Part shown: positions 56,638 through 64,000 of the stretch, in pieces
Position numbering within the stretch: the first letter of the stretch is position 1
How the letters are laid out: every line of letters begins with the position of its first letter
Source: PALSA-612 sp963773055
GTDB lineage: Bacteria > Actinomycetota > Thermoleophilia > Gaiellales > Gaiellaceae
Length of the DNA: 64,000 nucleotides
Direction of reading: 5' to 3'
Assembly: GCA_963773055.1 (NCBI GenBank)
Contig: CAVYZL010000006.1
Coordinates: forward strand, 682,001-746,000
Notes under the pieces: generated by a model
Told to the model about the DNA's origin: nothing
Database searches by the model: none
The model's input: only the letters and a program-made list of their open reading frames with translations
Translations under genes and position numbers: made by a program

Positions 56638-57602
56638 GGAAGCCTCCTGAACCAGCTTGCGGAGAGGGCCCCGCCGACGAGCAGCATGAGCGCGCCGGCC
56701 CCGGCGAACGCGACGCTCACCTCGCGCCACTTCTTCTCCTTGCCGACCTGCGACGCGAGATCGGCGTAGACCTGCTGGAGCTGATCGGCCGCGGGCACGG
56801 CGAAGAACCTGCCGCCCGTGGTCTGCGCGACCGCCCGCAGCGTGGCCGGGTTCGTCGGCACCTGGACGCGGGCGGTGTATCCGCCCTGCAATGGAACCTC
56901 GACGACGCCGTCCTCGGTGCCCAGCGCGACCGTGTTGACATGGACGCCGCGGTTCCGCGCCGTCTGGCTCGCCTGCTGCGCGCTGATCGTGCCTCCGTCC
57001 TCCTTGCCGTCCGAGATCAAGAGGACAGTCGTCGGTGTCGGCTTGTCGGCCGGGTCAGTCTGTCCTGCTCCCTGGCCGACCTCGACCGCTCGTGCGATCG
57101 CGTCGCCGAGGGCCGTGCCCTGGCCGACGCGAAGCTGGTCCAGGGCCTCGTCGACGAGCGTGCGGTCACGTGACGGAGGCGCCACGACGCGCGCCGTGCT
57201 CGCGAAGGAGACGACGCCGATGCGATACGCATCGGGCGCCTTCGCCAGGAAGTCCCGGATCGACTTCTTCGCCGCGTCGAGCCGGGTCGGCGAGACATCC
57301 TTGGCCGCCATCGAGCGGGAGGTGTCGACGGCGATCATGATCGTCGCGTTCTCGCGCGGCACCGAGACGTGGGCCTGCGGTCTCGCGAATGCGCAGAGCA
57401 ACGCGGCCAGCGCGACGAGGAGGACCGCAGGAGGCACGTGACGCAGGCGCCCGGGCTCGCGGTCGACGACGTTCGGTAGCAGGGCAGGCGAGGAGAACCG
57501 ATCGGCCACACCCGACCGGCGGCGGTCGTGCCAGACGTACGCGGCCACGACCACCGGCACCGCGAGCAGGGCGAGGAGGTAGAGCGGAGACGCGAAGCTC
57601 AT
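56634..57602 (-). CDS. VWA-domain membrane protein (BatA-like)
   Basis: 322 residues, paralogue of the protein at 54902. N-terminal helices (PLYLLALLAVPVVVAAYVW), MIDAS DTSRS near residue 92, GTALGDAI, LISDGKEDGG and a final membrane helix. In related operons such proteins are thought to act with MoxR ATPases in envelope assembly or stress. Overlaps both neighbours by four bases. Confidence 0.87.
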   Translation of the reverse strand: MSFASPLYLLALLAVPVVVAAYVWHDRRRSGVADRFSSPALLPNVVDREPGRLRHVPPAVLLVALAALLCAFARPQAHVSVPRENATIMIAVDTSRSMAAKDVSPTRLDAAKKSIRDFLAKAPDAYRIGVVSFASTARVVAPPSRDRTLVDEALDQLRVGQGTALGDAIARAVEVGQGAGQTDPADKPTPTTVLLISDGKEDGGTISAQQASQTARNRGVHVNTVALGTEDGVVEVPLQGGYTARVQVPTNPATLRAVAQTTGGRFFAVPAADQLQQVYADLASQVGKEKKWREVSVAFAGAGALMLLVGGALSASWFRRLP

Positions 57603-58534
57603 CGGCGGCGCGACCTCGTTCGCAGGTAGACGGCGAGCGTCCGCAGCCAGTCGCCGGACGTCGAGAGCACGACGTGACCGACGCCGAGGGTGGCGAGCTC
57701 CCGCGCGACGTCCTTCCGCTCGGCAGCGGCCGCACGGGCGTACCGGTCACGGAGGCGCTCGCTCGACGTGTCGACTCTCAGCTGGCGCCCGGTCTCGGGA
57801 TCGACGAGGCGGAGGGTCCCCACGCTCGGGAGCGTCTCCTCTCGTGGGTCGCGGATCTCCACGGCGACGACGTCGTGGCGCCCGGCAAGCGCGAGCAAAG
57901 GGCGGCGCCAGTCACGCGGCCCGCGGAAGTCCGAGATCACCGCCACGAATGCGCGCTGGCGGGCGAGCGCGCCCGTCCGGCGGAGCGCCGCTCCGAGGGA
58001 GGTGGCCCCGTCGGGCGCGCCGGCCCGGTCTCCATGCAGGGCGAGCAGAAGCCCGATCAGGGCGGTCCGGCCCTGGCGGGGCGGGACGGTACGAGGCTCG
58101 CCGTCGCCGAACGTCAGCACGCCGAGCCGGTTCCCATGACGGCTCGCGACGTGGCCGAGCGCGAGTGCCGTCCCTTCCGCGACGTCCGCCTTGCGTCGCT
58201 CGGCAGTGCCGAACTCCATCGACACCGACGTATCGAGCACGATCCAGCTGACGAGCACGCGCTCTGCGAGCTGGACGCGGACGTGCGGCTCCCCTGTTCG
58301 CGCGGTGACGTTCCAGTCGATGTCACGCACGTCGTCCTCGCCGGCGATGTACGGACGGACCTGGGCGAGCTCGGTCCCTCTCCCGAGCACATGCGCCCGG
58401 TGGTCGCCCGAGAGCAGCCCCTCGACGCGCCGTACGACGGTGAGGTCGAGCGCGCGCAGGAGCTGGTCCGGGAGCGGCCCGGGGCCCGGCTTCGACGGGG
58501 TGCGCTCGACGGTGCTCCAGGGAGCGCTGCTCAC
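57599..58534 (-). CDS. DUF58 protein
   Basis: 311 residues. GRGTELAQVRPYIAGEDDVRDIDW followed by ARTGEPHVR is the defining DUF58 motif, and a VWA-like region with DTSVSM follows. DUF58 genes regularly sit between moxR and VWA genes, as here. GTG start overlapping the moxR stop. Confidence 0.88.
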   Translation of the reverse strand: MSSAPWSTVERTPSKPGPGPLPDQLLRALDLTVVRRVEGLLSGDHRAHVLGRGTELAQVRPYIAGEDDVRDIDWNVTARTGEPHVRVQLAERVLVSWIVLDTSVSMEFGTAERRKADVAEGTALALGHVASRHGNRLGVLTFGDGEPRTVPPRQGRTALIGLLLALHGDRAGAPDGATSLGAALRRTGALARQRAFVAVISDFRGPRDWRRPLLALAGRHDVVAVEIRDPREETLPSVGTLRLVDPETGRQLRVDTSSERLRDRYARAAAAERKDVARELATLGVGHVVLSTSGDWLRTLAVYLRTRSRRR

Positions 58535-59550
58535 GCCACGCGCTCCCTCCCGAGGTCGAGCTGCGGCACCGGTACGGCGGCGATGATCTCGTCGAGCAGG
58601 GAGTCGGAGCTCCGCTCCTCGGCGAGCGCCTGGTACGTAAGCACGAGCCGGTGGCGGAAGGCGTCTTTGATCAGCTCTTGGACGTCACCGACGAGGGCGT
58701 AGTCGCGGCCGCGGAGCACCGCGAGCGCGCGTGCACCCTGGGTGACCGCGATCGGCCCGCGCGGGCTTGCTCCGAAGGCGATGTAGTCGGCCAGCTGCGA
58801 AAGGCCGACGTCGCCTGGGCGGCGGGTTGCGGTGGCGAGCGTGACGGCATAGCTGATCAGGCCGGGATCGACGTAGACGTCCCGCACCGCCCGCTGAAGC
58901 GCCAGCAGGTCTTCGAGAGACAGAGCCTGCTCGAGCTCGGGCTGGGCAACGAGCTGCCGGTGCACGACCGTCAGCTCCTCGTCGTGTTCCGGATAGTCGA
59001 CGAGGATCTTCAGCATGAACCGGTCGATCTGCGCCTCGGGCAGCGGGTACGTCCCCTCGGACTCGATCGGGTTCTGCGTCGCCAGCACGAGGAACGGATC
59101 GGGCACCGGGTGCGTCGTCTGGCCGATCGTCACCTGGTGCTCCTGCATCACCTCGAGCAGCGCGGACTGAACCTTCGCCGGAGCGCGGTTGATCTCGTCG
59201 GCGAGCAGGAAGTTCGTGAACACCGGCCCGAGGTGTGTGTCGAAGGATCCCGTATCCGGCCGGTAGATCCGCGTGCCGACGAGATCCGACGGCACGAGGT
59301 CGGGGGTGAACTGGATGCGGTTGAACGACCCGCCGAGCACGCTCGCGGCGGTCTTGATGGTGAGGGTCTTCGCGAGCCCGGGCACGCCTTCGATCAGCAG
59401 ATGGCCGCCGGCGAGCAGGCAGGTGAGAACCCGCTCGAGCATCTCGTCCTGTCCGGCGATCACGCGCCTGATCTCGAAGAGCGCGCGCTCGAGGAGCTCC
59501 TTTGCCTGCTGTGGCTCGTACGCGGGCTGTTCTCCGGAAGCCTTGGCCAC
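58531..59550 (-). CDS. MoxR-family AAA+ ATPase
   Basis: 339 residues from GTG 59550 (345 from ATG 59568). Walker A LIEGVPGLAKT near residue 55, Walker B FLLADEINRAPAKVQSALLEVMQE, sensor ATQNPIESEGTYPLPEAQIDRF. It remodels or activates proteins with the VWA partners. The GTG is preferred because AGGAGG lies four bases upstream. First gene of the minus-strand operon, divergent from the amidohydrolase. Confidence 0.9.
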   Translation of the reverse strand: MAKASGEQPAYEPQQAKELLERALFEIRRVIAGQDEMLERVLTCLLAGGHLLIEGVPGLAKTLTIKTAASVLGGSFNRIQFTPDLVPSDLVGTRIYRPDTGSFDTHLGPVFTNFLLADEINRAPAKVQSALLEVMQEHQVTIGQTTHPVPDPFLVLATQNPIESEGTYPLPEAQIDRFMLKILVDYPEHDEELTVVHRQLVAQPELEQALSLEDLLALQRAVRDVYVDPGLISYAVTLATATRRPGDVGLSQLADYIAFGASPRGPIAVTQGARALAVLRGRDYALVGDVQELIKDAFRHRLVLTYQALAEERSSDSLLDEIIAAVPVPQLDLGRERVA

Positions 59551-59636
59551 GCGTCCTCCTTCCGTCATCGGGTGTCATCAGTGAAGCACGTCTTGGCTGA
59601 GAGTCGCCTGAGAATTCCAGCCGTCGTTTGGACGAG

Positions 59637-59642
59637 TAGGCT
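59637..59642 (+). promoter_or_regulatory. Putative leaderless -10 (TAGGCT)
   Basis: TAGGCT lies eight bases before the amidohydrolase GTG at 59651. Confidence 0.5.
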
Positions 59643-59650
59643 GTGCCGCC

Positions 59651-60850
59651 GTGAGCTCCCTCGTCTCGCCCGAGCTCGAGCAGCAGGCGATCGCCTGGCG
59701 GCGGCACCTGCACGCACACCCCGAGCTCTCCTTCGAGGAGCACGAAACGTCCGCGTTCCTCTTCGAGCTGATCGGCGGAACGGACGGCATCGAGCTCGAG
59801 CGGCCGACGGAGACGAGCGTCGTTGCGTATCTCCGCACCGGCAGGCCCGGTCCGACGCTCGCGCTTCGGGCGGACATCGACGCGCTTCCGATCCAGGAGG
59901 AGACCGATCTCGAGTTCGCGTCCGAGAACCCGGGCGTCATGCACGCGTGCGGCCACGACGGCCACACGGCGATGCTGCTCGCGACGCTGAACGCGCTCCA
60001 CGCCAGGCGCGACGAGCTCGTCGGCGAGATCCGCTTCATCTTCCAGCACGCGGAGGAGCTCCTGCCCGGCGGAGCGCAGGAGCTCGTCAAGGCGGGCGTG
60101 ATGGACGGAGTCGACCTCGTCGTCGGCGCCCATCTGTTCTCGCTCGACGAGCTGGGGAAAGTCGGCGTCCTGCGCGGGCCGCACACGGCCGCGGCCGACC
60201 TGTTCACGATCGAGATCCGCGGCAAGGGCGGCCACGGCGCCGCGCCGCACGAGGCGGTCGACCCCGTTACGGCCGCCGCGCAGGTGATCTCGGGGCTCCA
60301 GCACGTCGTCTCGCGCGTCGTCGATCCGATCGAGCGCGCGGTCGTCTCCGTCTGCACGGTGCACGGGGGTACGGCGGGGAACATCATCCCCGAGGTGGTC
60401 GAGCTCGGAGGGACCGTGCGGACGTTCTCACCCGAGGTGCGCGACAAGGTGCGCGACGCGATGGAGCGCTTCGCGCAGGGCATCGCCGAGGCGCACGGTG
60501 CGACGGCCACCCTCGTCTACGACGAGGGCTACGCGTCCGTCGTCAACGACGAGCTGGCCTCCGACCTCGTCGAGACGGCGGTCCGCGAGGAGCTCGGCGA
60601 AGAGGCGTTCTTCGAGCCCGACCCGATCATGGGCGGAGAGGACTTCTCGGCCTACATGAGCGAGACTCCCGGCGCGTTCTTCATCGTCGGCGCCGGCGGT
60701 GAGGATTACTTCCCACACCACCACCCGCGCTTCGACTGGGATGAGAGCGCGATGCGAAACGGGATCGCTGTCTTCACGCGCGTCGCTCTCGACTATCTCT
60801 CGCCCGACCGCGCCGACGCGGCCGCGGCCGCGAGCACCTCGGTCGCCTGA
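59651..60850 (+). CDS. M20D amidohydrolase (hippurate hydrolase-like)
   Basis: 399 residues. RRHLHAHPELSFEE, LALRADIDALPIQEET, HACGHDGHTAMLLATL, QHAEELLPGGAQELVKAG and GGEDFSAYM are hallmarks of the M20D amidohydrolases that cleave N-acyl amino acids. Metal cysteine and histidines are present. Substrate unknown. Begins with the leaderless TAGGCT/GTG arrangement. Confidence 0.92.
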   Translation: MSSLVSPELEQQAIAWRRHLHAHPELSFEEHETSAFLFELIGGTDGIELERPTETSVVAYLRTGRPGPTLALRADIDALPIQEETDLEFASENPGVMHACGHDGHTAMLLATLNALHARRDELVGEIRFIFQHAEELLPGGAQELVKAGVMDGVDLVVGAHLFSLDELGKVGVLRGPHTAAADLFTIEIRGKGGHGAAPHEAVDPVTAAAQVISGLQHVVSRVVDPIERAVVSVCTVHGGTAGNIIPEVVELGGTVRTFSPEVRDKVRDAMERFAQGIAEAHGATATLVYDEGYASVVNDELASDLVETAVREELGEEAFFEPDPIMGGEDFSAYMSETPGAFFIVGAGGEDYFPHHHPRFDWDESAMRNGIAVFTRVALDYLSPDRADAAAAASTSVA

Positions 60851-60856
60851 CCCGAT

Positions 60857-60862
60857 TAGGCT
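60857..60862 (+). promoter_or_regulatory. Putative leaderless -10 (TAGGCT)
   Basis: TAGGCT lies seven bases before the GTG of the PPDK regulatory protein gene at 60870. Confidence 0.5.
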
Positions 60863-60869
60863 CACGGGC

Positions 60870-61700
60870 GTGAAGACGCCCGTCGAGCTCCACATCGTCT
60901 CCGACGCGACGGGCGAGACCGCGACGCGGCTCGTGATGGCGCTCGAGGCGCAGTTCCCAGACGAGACGTTCGATGAGATTCGCCATCCGCGGATCGAGAC
61001 GGTCGAGGACTTGCAGCTCGCCGTCGAGCGTGCGAAGGGCCGGCCGGCCGTGCTCGTCTACACGCTCGTCCAGCCCGAGCTCCGCGAGGAGATGCGGATG
61101 CTGTGCCGGCGCGCGAGGGTGCACTACTGCGACATCCTCGGCCCGCCGCTCGCGTCGATCGCGAAGGTCTCGGGCACGGGCGCGCAGATGAAAGCCGGCG
61201 CGCGGCCGCCGCTGAACTCGGCCTACTTCAAGCGGATGGCTGCGATCGAGTTCGCAGTCAAGTACGACGACGGCCTCGGCGCGGCGGGCCTCCGCGAGGC
61301 GGACATCGTCCTCGTCGGCGTCTCGCGCACATCCAAGACGCCGCTGTCGATGTACCTCGGCTACCTCGGCTACAAGACGGCCAACGTTCCGATCGTCAAG
61401 GGCATCGAGCCGCCGGAGGAGCTGTTCCGGCTATCGCCCGCAAAGGTCGTCGGGCTGACGATCGACGCGTCGCGGCTGGCCGAGATCCGCCGTGAGCGCG
61501 CGCGTCTGATGCAGGCCTCGCGCGAGAAGTACGCCGGTCTCGTCGAGGTCTACGACGAGCTCGATGAGGCGGCCGCCGTCCACCGCCGCCTCGGCTGCCC
61601 CGTGATCGACGTCACGGAGCTGTCCGTCGAGGAGACGGCAGTACGCGTAGTACGTCTGGTCGAGCGCCGGAGCCACGAGCTCCAGGCGAGCCCCTCGTGA
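60870..61700 (+). CDS. Pyruvate, phosphate dikinase regulatory protein (kinase/phosphorylase)
   Basis: 276 residues. IVSDATGETATRL at the start and the P-loop VGVSRTSKTPLSMYL near residue 150 define the DUF299/PPDK-RP family. It inactivates and reactivates PPDK by ADP-dependent phosphorylation of a threonine beside the catalytic histidine and by its phosphorolysis. ppdK lies 292 bases downstream with one small gene between, supporting PPDK rather than PEP synthase as target. Confidence 0.93.
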   Translation: MKTPVELHIVSDATGETATRLVMALEAQFPDETFDEIRHPRIETVEDLQLAVERAKGRPAVLVYTLVQPELREEMRMLCRRARVHYCDILGPPLASIAKVSGTGAQMKAGARPPLNSAYFKRMAAIEFAVKYDDGLGAAGLREADIVLVGVSRTSKTPLSMYLGYLGYKTANVPIVKGIEPPEELFRLSPAKVVGLTIDASRLAEIRRERARLMQASREKYAGLVEVYDELDEAAAVHRRLGCPVIDVTELSVEETAVRVVRLVERRSHELQASPS

Positions 61701-61912
61701 CGGACGCGTTCTACGACCCCGGCGCCCAGCAGGCGCGCGCCAGACGTATCCCCATCTGGCGCTGGGCGCTCTGGTTCGCCAGTCTCGCCATCGCAATGGT
61801 GCTCTTCTACGTGATCCTGACGCCGGTCTGGCTCGGCTTCCGGGGCGCAGCCTGGATGGCCGAGTACCGAGCCCGGCGCAGGAAGCCCGATCAGAACCCG
61901 CCCGGCTCGTAG
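61697..61912 (+). CDS. Small single-helix membrane protein
   Basis: 71 residues. One membrane helix (WALWFASLAIAMVLFYVILTPVWLG, about residues 23-47) flanked by basic residues and a basic C-terminal tail (YRARRRKPDQNPPGS). GTG start overlapping the upstream stop (GTGA). Family not recognised. Confidence 0.75.
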   Translation: MTDAFYDPGAQQARARRIPIWRWALWFASLAIAMVLFYVILTPVWLGFRGAAWMAEYRARRRKPDQNPPGS

Positions 61913-61953
61913 TAGGCGCTGATCGCGGCGCGGCCAAACCTGGAGGTGACTGG

Positions 61954-64000
<2,047 letters not shown>

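Overview
The window is very GC-rich DNA with almost every third codon position G or C, densely packed genes, many GTG starts and 4-base stop/start overlaps. Gene order points to an actinobacterium, probably a deep lineage such as Thermoleophilia. The evidence is the DUF948-alaS-ruvX-mltG-aroE-aroC-aroK/aroB-aroQ-pepQ-efp-accB-accC-nusB run, the tlyA-nadK-recN-steA-steB-pyrG run, fused shikimate kinase/dehydroquinate synthase, and Ig-like and PxKF secreted proteins. The lineage is inferred from synteny and protein character, not from a search.

Layout. 1-4921: histidine utilisation operon (ftcD 3' end, hutH, hutU, hutI). 4931-11422: small membrane protein, metallo-beta-lactamase hydrolase, hisS, aspS, small membrane protein, RlpA-like secreted protein, possible 57-residue ORF, NTF2-like protein and an N-terminally extended mnmA. 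11433-20833: DUF948, alaS, ruvX, mltG, the shikimate genes, pepQ and efp. 20868-25385: a biotin carrier protein fused to a carboxyltransferase-like domain that has lost its catalytic residues, biotin carboxylase, nusB, xseB-like, polyprenyl synthase. 25444-34152: tlyA, nadK, recN, steA, SRPBCC protein, steB, glycosyltransferase, MraY-like phosphotransferase, pyrG. 34204-38203: secreted Ig-like protein, four tandem cupins, YjbR and HTH proteins. 38204-39578: the only long region without an intact gene, holding a decayed PxKF-type secreted protein. 39579-46136: peptidase, DUF3866, aldo/keto reductase, alanine dehydrogenase, a 47-residue membrane protein, phosphopentomutase and pyrimidine-nucleoside phosphorylase. 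46205-54905: acetyltransferases, cupin, mutM, recO, LigB-like protein, MFS exporter, glyQ and a disrupted glyS. 54902-59550: a minus-strand MoxR/DUF58/VWA operon. 59651-64000: amidohydrolase, PPDK regulatory protein and ppdK, which runs off the end.

Regulation. At 23 or so genes a TAnnnT hexamer lies mostly 6-9 bases before the start codon, the arrangement of a -10 element driving a leaderless mRNA. In several cases the upstream gene's stop codon is the first half of that hexamer. In two divergent pairs the two -10 hexamers overlap.

Sequence quality. About 15 reading-frame breaks fall inside conserved genes (alaS, aroC, accB, glyS, ppdK and others). Nearly all need removal of one extra base, so uncorrected insertion errors are the simplest explanation. 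Broken genes are annotated as whole genes with the break positions stated. No tRNA, rRNA, CRISPR array, insertion sequence or prophage was seen.
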